Shown here: piece by piece, positions 27,115-35,413 of the stretch | How positions within the stretch are numbered: position 1 is the first letter of the stretch | Layout: each line of letters opens with the position of its first letter | NCBI GenBank assembly: GCA_903910385.1 | Contig: CAIVZM010000065.1 | Coordinates: forward strand, 1-64,000 | Source of the DNA: an uncultured Armatimonadota bacterium | Lineage (GTDB): Bacteria > Armatimonadota > Armatimonadia > Armatimonadales > Armatimonadaceae | Length of the DNA stretch: 64,000 nt | Direction of reading: 5' to 3' | Notes under the pieces: generated by a model | The model's input: only the letters and a program-made list of their open reading frames with translations | Database searches by the model: none | What the model was told of the DNA's origin: nothing | Position numbers and translations under genes: made by a program

Positions 27115-27148
27115 GAAGAATCCAGAAGATAGAAGAATCCAGAAGATA
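27115..27148. repeat. 17-bp tandem duplication
   Basis: Two perfect head-to-tail copies of gaagaatccagaagata (27115-27131 and 27132-27148) in the spacer between the SUMF1-like and GH16-like genes, which converge here. No terminator hairpin is evident in the spacer. Confidence 0.9.
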
Positions 27149-27220
27149 ATGGTCCCGATCCCGACCAGAGGCGCGACGAATCGGTTCTTATGGCAACGAT
27201 CATACCCCTCGTTCCGACAT

Positions 27221-27973
27221 TCACGGCGTATAGGTCACGGATTTGATAACGACTTCCACTTCTTTGCCATCGGTGGGTGGTTTACCTTGAAAGAGCCAGA
27301 GATTGAGGTGGAGCGGGACAGGCTTTTGCGGTATGAGGCGCGAATCCATCGGGGCGTAAGTCCATGTTGCGATACGTTGTTCCGGTCGAACGATATGCCC
27401 TTGATACGAATCATAGACAATTCTGTCACTCACCCATCGGAACCGATGCAGGGACGTATCGCCGTTCAGAGTGAAGGGGAAAGTATGACTTTTGTTTTCC
27501 GGGGCGGGGCCGCTGGCGGGATACACCGTATAGTTGCCGATATTCCACTTCGGGTTGCCCCAGTGGGCGAACTCGATGTCAATCTCGTTGGTTCCGTCCG
27601 TCCCGACATCCGGAGTTGGGTAGGTGAACAAACCGAGGACGATATTGGAGTCGAAGGTATCCGGGCGACCGATCAGTGCGAAGGAATACATTCCGAATCC
27701 CTGACGGGTTGTAGTCGAAAGTTCGGCGCATCTCCACTCCGCTCCGACCTTACGGATTTTGAGATGAAGGTATCCCTGAGAATCCAGCCAGACATTCTGA
27801 GCATCCCACTGATTCGGCCCCGGTCCGCCTTTGCCCGCGCCGCGCACCTTCCAATCAAACCCGGAGAACTTCAAGGTTTTCGCCTCCGATTGTGCGAAGG
27901 TCGGCGACGCTGAGAGCAAAACAGCGCTGATACAGAAGAATCCGGCGGAACGACCCCATTGGATAAAATTCAT
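27221..27973 (-). CDS. Secreted glycoside hydrolase family 16-like protein
   Basis: 250-residue exported protein with a jelly-roll fold. Signal peptide residues 1-28 end at PTFAQ. The GH16 catalytic motif ExDxE is intact: E130, D132 and E134 in NEIDIEFAHWGN (nucleophile, assisting Asp, acid/base). The preceding GMYSFALIGRPDTFDSNIVLGLFTY is the usual cleft-edge strand pair. GH16 enzymes cut beta-1,3/1,4-glucans, agar, carrageenan and similar; the target here is not readable. GGAG 4 nt before the ATG at 27973 decides the start over a longer open frame. Expression probably comes from duplicated TATAAT boxes at 28004-28027. Confidence 0.9.
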   Translation of the reverse strand: MNFIQWGRSAGFFCISAVLLSASPTFAQSEAKTLKFSGFDWKVRGAGKGGPGPNQWDAQNVWLDSQGYLHLKIRKVGAEWRCAELSTTTRQGFGMYSFALIGRPDTFDSNIVLGLFTYPTPDVGTDGTNEIDIEFAHWGNPKWNIGNYTVYPASGPAPENKSHTFPFTLNGDTSLHRFRWVSDRIVYDSYQGHIVRPEQRIATWTYAPMDSRLIPQKPVPLHLNLWLFQGKPPTDGKEVEVVIKSVTYTP

Positions 27974-28003
27974 TATTCTCCTATCATTTCCAAAGCCACC
28001 CGT

Positions 28004-28039
28004 ATTATAGCAGGGGCTTCGATTATAGCAGGGGCTTCG
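28004..28039 (-). promoter_or_regulatory. 18-bp tandem duplication carrying two perfect -10 boxes
   Basis: Two exact head-to-tail copies of attatagcaggggcttcg (28004-28021, 28022-28039). On the minus strand each copy has TATAAT (28004-28009 and 28022-28027), 18 nt apart and upstream of the GH16 start. The box nearer the gene would start transcription about 20-25 nt before the start codon. No consensus -35 is visible; the best is TTACCT at 28045-28050, 17 nt from the distal box. Confidence 0.6.
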
Positions 28040-28098
28040 GAATGAGGTAATATAGAGAAAGCGACGACCGCCGCCCATTAGAAAGCCGCATTCATATC

Positions 28099-29337
28099 AT
28101 GTCCGCTATTGATTTGCTTGACACTGAAACGACGCCGTTTGTCTCCCATGCCGATAAACTGGGGCATTTTGGGGAGTTTGGGGGACGCTTCGTCCCGGAA
28201 ACGCTGATCCCCGCTCTGGATGAACTGACCGAGCGCTACGAAAAAGCGAAGGATGACCCCGAATTTCAGCAGGCGTTCGCCTACCATCTCCGGGAGTTTG
28301 TCGGGCGGGAAACGCCGCTCACCTTTGCCGAAAAGATGACCGCCGAACTCGGTGGGGCGAAAATCTATCTCAAACGGGAAGACCTCTGCCATACCGGAGC
28401 GCACAAAATCAACAACACCATCGGTCAGATTCTGCTGGCGCAGAAGATGGGAAAACCGCGCATTATCGCCGAAACCGGCGCGGGTCAGCACGGAGTCGCC
28501 ACAGCGACCGTGTGCGCCAAATTTGGCTTTGACTGTGTTGTCTATATGGGCGAAGAGGATGTACACCGGCAATCCCTGAATGTGTTCCGCATGAAGTTGA
28601 TGGGCGCCGAAGTTCGCCCTGTCACCTCAGGCACGCGCACTCTGAAAGACGCCACCAACGACGCCCTGCGCGATTGGGTAACCAATGTACGGGACACCCA
28701 CTACATCATCGGATCGGTCGTTGGTCCGCATCCCTTCCCGACCATGGTACGCGACTTCCAGAGCGTCATCGGTCAGGAAGCCCGTGCGCAGATTCTGGAA
28801 AAAGAGGGACGATTGCCCGATGCGGTCATCGCCTGTGTCGGTGGCGGCAGTAATGCGATGGGGATTTTCTACCCCTTCTCCAGCGATGCCTCCGTCCGGT
28901 TGATCGGCGTCGAAGCGGCAGGCGATGGCGTGGATACGCCCCGTCACGCCGCTACCCTGAGTATGGGTCGCCCCGGCGTCCTTCACGGATGCGCATCCTA
29001 TCTTCTGCAGGATCAATACGGGCAAATCGCGGAAGCGCATAGCGTTTCCGCCGGGTTGGATTATCCCGGCGTCGGCCCGGAACATTCCTCGTTCAAGTCT
29101 CGCGGACGCGCCGAGTACGCCAGCATCACCGATCTGGAAGCGCTGGATGCATTTGGCTGGGTCGCTCGCACCGAGGGGATTATCCCAGCGCTGGAAACCG
29201 CTCATGCCTTCGCCCATGTTCGCAAAATCGCACCGACAATGCGCAAGGATGAGATCATTATCATCAACCTCTCCGGTCGAGGCGATAAGGACGTTGACGC
29301 CGTTATGAAAAACCTGAACCGGCTGAACGCGGCGTAA
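28099..29337 (+). CDS. trpB: Tryptophan synthase beta chain
   Basis: PLP enzyme joining indole and serine to make tryptophan. 412 residues, a normal TrpB1 length. The N-terminal [13 protein letters not shown], the PLP lysine K103 in HTGAHKINN, the catalytic [12 protein letters not shown] and the phosphate-binding GGGSNA are all present. Start ATG 28099 has only a weak ribosome-binding site. No trpA or other trp gene is in the window: upstream is the divergent GH16 gene, and downstream a convergent GDPD gene whose stop is 1 nt away. A weak TAATAT at 28048-28053 might be its -10. Confidence 0.97.
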   Translation: MSAIDLLDTETTPFVSHADKLGHFGEFGGRFVPETLIPALDELTERYEKAKDDPEFQQAFAYHLREFVGRETPLTFAEKMTAELGGAKIYLKREDLCHTGAHKINNTIGQILLAQKMGKPRIIAETGAGQHGVATATVCAKFGFDCVVYMGEEDVHRQSLNVFRMKLMGAEVRPVTSGTRTLKDATNDALRDWVTNVRDTHYIIGSVVGPHPFPTMVRDFQSVIGQEARAQILEKEGRLPDAVIACVGGGSNAMGIFYPFSSDASVRLIGVEAAGDGVDTPRHAATLSMGRPGVLHGCASYLLQDQYGQIAEAHSVSAGLDYPGVGPEHSSFKSRGRAEYASITDLEALDAFGWVARTEGIIPALETAHAFAHVRKIAPTMRKDEIIIINLSGRGDKDVDAVMKNLNRLNAA

Positions 29338-29338
29338 T

Positions 29339-30085
29339 CTATAGATCGCCCGTCTCTTTTCCGAGCGATTGTTGCAGGGAACGGAAGACATCCGGGAAAT
29401 CGAGATTGATCAGGTCTAATCTTTCCTCGATGACACGGCGGAATGCCACCGGATCGTTTTCCGTGACCAGCGCCATCAGCGCCACCTCCCTGGAGTGACA
29501 GGCAGACACGATTTCGGGCGATAGACAATCGAGATTGATCTCAATAATCTGAGCGTTATAATCCGCGATGGCGCGTTCAATATCCTGAACCGTCGTCGCG
29601 TTTATTTTCATCGCCAGATTCGGACTCAGCGAGCGGAATTTCATTGCATCCGATTCGTTGTCAAACCAGAAGAAACTGTCTTCCTCAATTCCGATCCGGT
29701 GCGTCATTTCTATCAGGGTGGAAAGATCGGCATCTTTGACATCGAAAAACACGCCTGCTTTCCCTCTGATCCACTGCAAATAGGTTTCCAGACGCGGAAG
29801 CGGTTCGCCCGTAAATTGCGGCGCAAACCAGCTTCCGGCATCCAGTTGGTCGATCTCTTCCGAGTACAGGTCACGAAGTCGTCCGCTGCCGTTGGTGGTT
29901 CGATCTACGGTAGGGTCATGCAAAATGTAAAAGACGCCATCCTTGCTAGTGCGTACATCCACTTCGATATAGCGAGCGCCCCGGTCGATACACGGCTTGC
30001 CCGCCGCCAGCGTGTTTTCCGGAGCGACGCGGTTCGCGCCACGATGGCATACCATACCCACTTCCGAGAATTTTCTCTTCGTCAT
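29339..30085 (-). CDS. Glycerophosphodiester phosphodiesterase family protein
   Basis: Hydrolyses glycerophosphodiesters to glycerol-3-phosphate and an alcohol. 248 residues, no signal peptide, so probably cytoplasmic. GDPD signatures: H14 in CHRGAN with APENT, E41 and D43 in YIEVDVRTSKDG, and H56 in ILHDPTVDRTT. The C-terminal LINLDFPDVFRS fits the last barrel strand. AGGACAGG upstream decides for ATG 30085; a longer in-frame start at 30172 lacks support. Convergent with trpB with only 1 nt between stop codons and no hairpin, so the two messages must overlap. Confidence 0.92.
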   Translation of the reverse strand: MTKRKFSEVGMVCHRGANRVAPENTLAAGKPCIDRGARYIEVDVRTSKDGVFYILHDPTVDRTTNGSGRLRDLYSEEIDQLDAGSWFAPQFTGEPLPRLETYLQWIRGKAGVFFDVKDADLSTLIEMTHRIGIEEDSFFWFDNESDAMKFRSLSPNLAMKINATTVQDIERAIADYNAQIIEINLDCLSPEIVSACHSREVALMALVTENDPVAFRRVIEERLDLINLDFPDVFRSLQQSLGKETGDL

Positions 30086-30187
30086 TGACCTGTCCTGTTC
30101 GGGGGACTCTATCGAATGATCGCAGACCGTCCAGAGTGAAATGTAGCGGTCGCTTGAATCATCCCCTCGCATGTTTCCATAACGTGA

Positions 30188-30216
30188 TTGACAATCCTCC
30201 CAAATGCGCCTAAAAT
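30188..30216 (+). promoter_or_regulatory. Strong sigma-70 promoter of the manD-like gene
   Basis: Consensus TTGACA (30188-30193), a 17-nt spacer and TAAAAT (30211-30216), giving a start near 30223 and a leader of about 40 nt to the ATG at 30266. Confidence 0.75.
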
Positions 30217-30265
30217 CCTCAAAATTCCGGCGCTCTGAGTTACCGCAGGAACGAAAGGCTTTTCA

Positions 30266-31510
30266 ATGAAGATTACCGAAGTGCGGGTGATTGTCACCTG
30301 TCCGGGGCGCAACTATGTGTGCGTCAAGATTATGACGGATGAAGGTCTGTACGGCGTCGGGGATGCCACTCTCAATGGACGGGAGTTAGCGGTAGCGGCG
30401 GCTTTGCAAGAACATATCGCCCCGTTGCTGATAGGTCGTGACCCGGAGCGCATTGAGGATATTTGGCAGTCGCTGTTTCGCGGTTCTTACTGGCGAGGCG
30501 GTCCCATCCAGATGACAGCAATTGCCGGAGTCGATATGGCCCTCTGGGATATCAAGGGAAAGCAGGCGGGATTACCCCTGTATCAACTACTCGGCGGGAA
30601 AACGCGCGAAGGGGCGCTCTGCTATACCCATGCCGGGGGGCGGGACGCCATCGAAGTGGAAGATAATGTCCGTAAATCCCTCGAACGAGGGTTCGAGGTG
30701 ATTCGAGCGCAGGTAGCGGTCCCGAAAGCGATTGGGACATACGGAACGGGCGGCGCGGCGGAAGCCGCTTCTGCATCATGGGCGGGCGCAACGGCGGAAG
30801 GAGTCGGCGACGGTGGCCCTATGCCTTATGTCGAGGCGAACTGGGAGCCACGTGAATATCTGAAGATTGTCCCGAAACTTTTCGCGCATCTCCGCTCGAC
30901 TCTGGGTGAGGATGTCGAACTGCTTCACGATGTCCACGAGCGCCTGAATCCGATCGAAGCCGCACGGTTGGCGCGTGAACTGGAACCGTATCACCTGTTC
31001 TTTCTGGAAGACCCGCTTCGTCCGGAACACAAGGAATCGTTCCGAATGGTGCGTAATGCATCCACAACCCCGATTGCCATGGGGGAACTGTTCCATACGA
31101 AATATGACTGCCTGCCGTTGTTCACCGAGCAGTTGATCGATTTTATCCGTTGTGACCTGACCCATATCGGCGGCGTCACGGAGGCGACAAAGATCGCCGC
31201 CCTCGCGGAACCTTTCCAGATCAAGACAGCATGGCACGGTCCCGGCGATATCGCCCCGATGGCGCATTCCGCCAATGTCCATGTGGATGTTTCCATTCCC
31301 AACTTCGGCATTCAGGAAATGGTATTCTTCCCTGATATTGTGCAAGAGGTTCTACCTGGCGCTCCCGTGTATCGTGAGGGTCGTCTCTGGCCCAACGAAG
31401 CGCCCGGTCTCGGATGCGATATCAACGAGGAAGCGGCGGCGAAATACCCGTATCAACGCAACTACTTGCCCGTCTGTCGTCGCGCCGACGGCGCCGTACA
31501 CGACTGGTAA
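30266..31510 (+). CDS. Mannonate dehydratase-like enolase-superfamily enzyme (ManD/RspA family)
   Basis: 414-residue member of the mandelate racemase/enolase superfamily, ManD branch, which dehydrates D-mannonate (or D-gluconate) to 2-keto-3-deoxygluconate. The three metal ligands are D222 (LLHDVHERL), E248 (FLEDPL) and E274 (MGELFH). H224 next to the first ligand, plus R147 and Y159, sit where I remember the catalytic residues of efficient ManDs. A long active-site loop (161-188, Gly/Ala-rich) matches the family's variable loop. Whether it is a high-activity ManD or an RspA-type low-activity homologue cannot be decided here. Strong promoter at 30188-30216 and a hairpin terminator at 31522-31567 make it monocistronic. 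Confidence 0.92.
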   Translation: MKITEVRVIVTCPGRNYVCVKIMTDEGLYGVGDATLNGRELAVAAALQEHIAPLLIGRDPERIEDIWQSLFRGSYWRGGPIQMTAIAGVDMALWDIKGKQAGLPLYQLLGGKTREGALCYTHAGGRDAIEVEDNVRKSLERGFEVIRAQVAVPKAIGTYGTGGAAEAASASWAGATAEGVGDGGPMPYVEANWEPREYLKIVPKLFAHLRSTLGEDVELLHDVHERLNPIEAARLARELEPYHLFFLEDPLRPEHKESFRMVRNASTTPIAMGELFHTKYDCLPLFTEQLIDFIRCDLTHIGGVTEATKIAALAEPFQIKTAWHGPGDIAPMAHSANVHVDVSIPNFGIQEMVFFPDIVQEVLPGAPVYREGRLWPNEAPGLGCDINEEAAAKYPYQRNYLPVCRRADGAVHDW

Positions 31511-31521
31511 TCTCGAACTGA

Positions 31522-31567
31522 TTCCCCTGCTGAGGCAGATTTAGCGCTTCCGCCTCAGCAGAGGGAA
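31522..31567. terminator. Bidirectional hairpin between convergent genes
   Basis: A 15-bp stem with one bulge (31522-31536 with 31552-31567) in the 60-nt spacer between the manD-like gene and the convergent OstA/LptD-like gene. No strong U-run on either side. Confidence 0.65.
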
Positions 31568-31570
31568 CGA

Positions 31571-34060
31571 TCATGGCTCCGAATTAGTTGTGCTTGGCTC
31601 TGCGCTGACATTTACCCCCTCTGGCAGATTCGAGACACTGGAGTATTTACGCCGTAGCAAGCGATCCAGAAAATCGGAGATGGGATAACTCAAGCCGACA
31701 GAAACACGGGTCAAGCGCTGGTCGAAGCTCAGATACGGTTCCAGGGCTCCGACATATTCCGAAAGATAAACCTGCCATCGTGTCCACCGATGGATGCGCT
31801 TGCTATACTGGTTCATAATATTCAGGTGAAATGACCCCAAAATAAAGTCACCCCGTGCCGTGTAACCTTCGTCGGCGGGGACTTCATCGTAGGGGAACCT
31901 CGGTTTTCCCTTCTCCGCGCTATTCAGGTAGGAAAAGGAAAGCCGGAATCCGGGGGTCAACCGGGTCGTTATGCCTCCCAAACCGCGTAACCAGGAATAG
32001 GAACCGCTTCCCCCGTTTCTGCTCACGCCCTCTGCGCGTAGAAAAAGATGAGTTCCCCGAAAAAGACGAATTGGCGGAGGACCTGCCATACCCAGAGCTA
32101 CCCACCGGGAATCGGAGCCGTATCCATGGTCGTCCACCCGTTCGCGGGAAATTTGAAGGCGGGTTCCCAGGACGTTTCCAAAGCCTTTGGTCCCTTCGAT
32201 CCGCACGGCGTAAGGAATATTATTTGTCTGCTTTAAGTCTGTGCGCTCATCTACATAGTGCAGATTATGCCCAGCATAGACGCCCGTGAAAAGCGCAGGG
32301 CGGAACATACGCAGGTTTTCCCCCAGGGGGCCGTCATTGCGTATATCGTAGTAATAACTACCGAGATACTCTTCCTGAAGGTAATCGGCTTCGGTGAAGC
32401 GGTCGAGACGATCCGTAGTCTGCAGCAGGTTATAATTAAGACCTATTTCCCAGGTGGTTTTGTCACCGGTATAGGTGCGGATTGAAAACGGGATGGTGAA
32501 ACGCTTTGCAAATTTATAAGCGTTCCGGTAACCAAAGGTCACCCCACCACTTTCATACCCGATAGTCGGAAGAACGATCAATTGTGTAATCGGTGACTGC
32601 CCTCTTGGTTCCTTTGGTCCCTCCGGAACGTCGGGCTTGGGCTCGGGCGGGGCGATATAAGTATGAAATTTCGGGATCGTCAGCAGGCGTAACCTCAACG
32701 CTGTTACCTTGACGTTTTCGACATTCAGGTCGTTACCTTCCCCTTTAGGTGTCAGCGAGACCCGGTCTGACTGTACGGATACCAGCGTTTTGCCGTGATA
32801 AAGGGCGAATAGGCCGGGTTCTACGATTTCCCCCTGTTTTTCGTTGAAATCGATATTTTTCGCTCTGAGATCGTAGGGGCCGAATTTGATGCTGAGGTCG
32901 TGAAAGAACCCTCGCATTCCGCGCAAATCCAATCCCATCGCCGATGCTTTCAGACCGAAATAGGAATCCTGAATATCGATGCCTTCGAACGCACGGACGC
33001 CGAATGCGCCAAAGGGAAGGATCAGGGAATCACGAGTGATAACGCGTGTATCCTGACGAGGGTAGAGAACATCATTTCTTAGAGGAAGCGATACCTCTTC
33101 TTCAGGATACAGGCGGGATCGGGCGACGAGCGGTTCCTCCTCGGGAGCGGCGGATCTTAGCAGATCCCACAACACCTGCGGAAATCGATTTAAATCGGTG
33201 GGGGTTCCCCGAGCGTCATCGGTTGATTTCAGGATATCTTCAAGGGTAGTGACACGTTTTTCGATCAGGGATTTGGCTCTGGGTGAGACGCCCGGCGCGG
33301 CTACCGCCTGTTTTGCATAGGTTAATAACCGCTCCAGTGCGCTTCGTCGCTCTTTACGGTCCGGAAGGCACATATAGACCAGCAGTTGCAATCGCCCCAG
33401 GTCTTCGGCGATTTCCGGCGACTTTGCCGGATTGAGAAACGAGAGTGATTTTAGGATTTCCGTCTTGCGTTCGGACAACGCCGTAGATCTTCCGACAGAG
33501 CAGAGGGCGTCAACGGCGTAATGAGCGTTTTCCGACGCCATCAAATCTGATAGCCCCGGATGTTCCAGCAATTCTCCGAGCAACTTTTTTTGCAGGGCGA
33601 GATCGGGCGTATGCTCGAACGTTACCGCGCCGAGTAATCGCAATCGAACAGTAGCATTCAACGCATCGGGCGGCAGAGAGGACAACCGGGTCGCGCCCCG
33701 TTCCCTGAGTTGATCTGTATCGAGTAACCCTTCCGTGGTCGCAACTGCCAGTTCGGGCAGGGAGAGGGTTTCCAGAGGCAGTCGGGCGGCAAACTTCTCC
33801 ACGAGAACGATGTAATTCGCCTTCGTTATGCCGGCATCGGCGATGTATTTGTTGCGCTCTTTGACGAATTCCTGAATCGTGGATGCCGTATCTTCTGGAG
33901 GTTGCGCTTGCAATATTGCCGGATAAAGCGCCGAGGAAATCAGGGATAACAGACACAGAAGCGTTCTCGCCAAAAATATCGCTTTGCGCGTATAATAGGA
34001 ATCATTAACAAAGAGTCGGCGAAGACGTCTGACAGGTTTTCCTTGAGTGAAAGGTTGCAT
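31571..34060 (-). CDS. OstA/LptD-like outer-membrane beta-barrel candidate
   Basis: 829-residue exported protein. A hydrophobic signal segment (FLARTLLCLLSLISSALYPA) is followed by a helical TPR/HEAT-like part to about 300. Residues about 345-480 form strands resembling the OstA/LptA fold (LRAKNIDFNEKQGEIVEPGL ... LTIPKFHTYI, like the inner-strand region of LptD). The remaining 300 residues have alternating aromatic/hydrophobic strands typical of outer-membrane barrels (TYTGDKTTWEIGLNYNLLQT, VSVGLSYPIS). LptD delivers lipopolysaccharide to the outer leaflet; this one lacks obvious disulfide-forming cysteines and I call it only LptD-like. Start ATG 34060 overlaps the divergent gene at 34043; a TTG at 33973 directly before the signal segment is an alternative. 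Confidence 0.7.
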   Translation of the reverse strand: MQPFTQGKPVRRLRRLFVNDSYYTRKAIFLARTLLCLLSLISSALYPAILQAQPPEDTASTIQEFVKERNKYIADAGITKANYIVLVEKFAARLPLETLSLPELAVATTEGLLDTDQLRERGATRLSSLPPDALNATVRLRLLGAVTFEHTPDLALQKKLLGELLEHPGLSDLMASENAHYAVDALCSVGRSTALSERKTEILKSLSFLNPAKSPEIAEDLGRLQLLVYMCLPDRKERRSALERLLTYAKQAVAAPGVSPRAKSLIEKRVTTLEDILKSTDDARGTPTDLNRFPQVLWDLLRSAAPEEEPLVARSRLYPEEEVSLPLRNDVLYPRQDTRVITRDSLILPFGAFGVRAFEGIDIQDSYFGLKASAMGLDLRGMRGFFHDLSIKFGPYDLRAKNIDFNEKQGEIVEPGLFALYHGKTLVSVQSDRVSLTPKGEGNDLNVENVKVTALRLRLLTIPKFHTYIAPPEPKPDVPEGPKEPRGQSPITQLIVLPTIGYESGGVTFGYRNAYKFAKRFTIPFSIRTYTGDKTTWEIGLNYNLLQTTDRLDRFTEADYLQEEYLGSYYYDIRNDGPLGENLRMFRPALFTGVYAGHNLHYVDERTDLKQTNNIPYAVRIEGTKGFGNVLGTRLQISRERVDDHGYGSDSRWVALGMAGPPPIRLFRGTHLFLRAEGVSRNGGSGSYSWLRGLGGITTRLTPGFRLSFSYLNSAEKGKPRFPYDEVPADEGYTARGDFILGSFHLNIMNQYSKRIHRWTRWQVYLSEYVGALEPYLSFDQRLTRVSVGLSYPISDFLDRLLRRKYSSVSNLPEGVNVSAEPSTTNSEP
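33991..33996 (+). promoter_or_regulatory. TATAAT box upstream of the sugar ABC operon
   Basis: A perfect TATAAT at 33991-33996 lies 46 nt before the TTG start of the binding-protein gene and inside the annotated 5' end of the opposite gene. No good -35 is visible. The overlapping tataata also reads as TATTAT on the minus strand, so it may serve both directions. Confidence 0.4.
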
Positions 34061-35413
34061 GAATCCTTGAATCTGCGCGAGTTTCCGTTTGGCTACGCGG
34101 CGCTTTCGATGTTGGCGTTGGCTTTGATCACCGGAACGATTATACTATTAAATCCTCCTCCAAAGAAGGAAGCGGATTTAACGTTCTGGACATTCGCCAA
34201 GCCCCATTATGAGGCTTACGAGAAGGTCTATCACGAATTTGAGAAAGAAAATAACTGTAAGGTTGATTTACAGTTAGTTTCCGGGCAGGGACTTCCACAA
34301 CGCTTGCAGGCAGCCTTCCTTGCAGACCTCAACGATGTGCCCGATATGTGTGAAAATGAGATTTCGGCGGCGGGGTCTTTTTTCCGGGGACCGGTCGAGC
34401 ATATCGGTTTTGAAGACCTGACGGATCGAATCAAAGCGGACGGTCTTGAAGAAAAAATGATCGCATCCCGCTTCGCACCTTACACGAGTCGGGGGCGTGT
34501 TTTCGGTCTGCCGCATGATGTCCATCCTGTCCTGTTCGGATATAACCGCACGATCATGGAACGTGAAGGCATCGATGTGTCGAAAATCGAGACCTGGGAC
34601 GACTTCATCAAGGTGGGGCAAAAAGTCACTATTCCGGATAAACGCTATCTCATCGAAATGTCGGCGACCGGACGAGACCAGTTGGAGATTTGCCTGTTCC
34701 AACGTGATGGCGGTTACTTTGACCCGGCAGGGAAAGTGATTTTCGATAACGATATTGCTGTCGAGACCATGAAATTTTACGTGCCGCTCGTGGCGAAAAA
34801 CAGTAAGACCCGCATCGCCAACACACTCAGTTCATCCTTCGGTGCGGTGATCGCGCAGGGAATGGCGAATGAGTATTTCATTGGCGTCATGCTTCCCGAC
34901 TGGCGCTCTAAGATATTCGAAAATGAAATCGGAACGCTCGAAGGCAAGATGGCTCTTATGCCGCTGCCCGCAGTGACCAAAGGCGGACGACGCACTTCCA
35001 CCTGGGGCGGTACGATGCTGGGCATCACAAAAAAATGTAAAAACAAGGATCTTGCCTGGAAATTCGCCAAGTTCCTGTATCTCAATGAAAAAGACCTGGC
35101 GCGACGTTTCGCCGGAACCAATATCCTTCCTCCGGTTCGTGCCGCCTGGAAAGAGCCTGCGTTCGATAAACCGAACCCTTACTGGAGCGGTCAGAAACTG
35201 GGTCGAATCTATGCCAATCTTGCTCCAGAAGTCCCGGCGCAGTACACGCACCCCTTTATCGGTCTGGCGAAATCGAAATTCGAACAGGCGCTCAATGATT
35301 GCGTCAAACGCTATGAGGCGGAAGGCGATAAGGATTTCGACGCCTTTGTCCGGCAATCACTCAAAAAACGCGCCGACGAAGCGCGACGACAGATAGCGAG
35401 GAACCCTTACTAA
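34043..35413 (+). CDS. Sugar ABC transporter extracellular binding protein
   Basis: 456-residue family 1 solute-binding protein. It has an uncleaved N-terminal membrane anchor (residues about 18-36, YAALSMLALALITGTIIL) rather than a lipobox. The mature part is typical: ADLTFWTFAKPHYEAYEKV, NDVPDMCENEIS, GRVFGLPHDVHPVLFGYNR, WDDFIKVGQKV, and a C-terminal helix with KKRADEARRQI. It captures a sugar or oligosaccharide for the two permeases encoded next; the 1-nt TAATG overlap with the first permease shows one operon. The start is probably TTG 34043 (TTG 34055 is also in frame). It overlaps the divergent OstA/LptD-like gene by 18 nt. Confidence 0.9.
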   Translation: MSERLHESLNLREFPFGYAALSMLALALITGTIILLNPPPKKEADLTFWTFAKPHYEAYEKVYHEFEKENNCKVDLQLVSGQGLPQRLQAAFLADLNDVPDMCENEISAAGSFFRGPVEHIGFEDLTDRIKADGLEEKMIASRFAPYTSRGRVFGLPHDVHPVLFGYNRTIMEREGIDVSKIETWDDFIKVGQKVTIPDKRYLIEMSATGRDQLEICLFQRDGGYFDPAGKVIFDNDIAVETMKFYVPLVAKNSKTRIANTLSSSFGAVIAQGMANEYFIGVMLPDWRSKIFENEIGTLEGKMALMPLPAVTKGGRRTSTWGGTMLGITKKCKNKDLAWKFAKFLYLNEKDLARRFAGTNILPPVRAAWKEPAFDKPNPYWSGQKLGRIYANLAPEVPAQYTHPFIGLAKSKFEQALNDCVKRYEAEGDKDFDAFVRQSLKKRADEARRQIARNPY

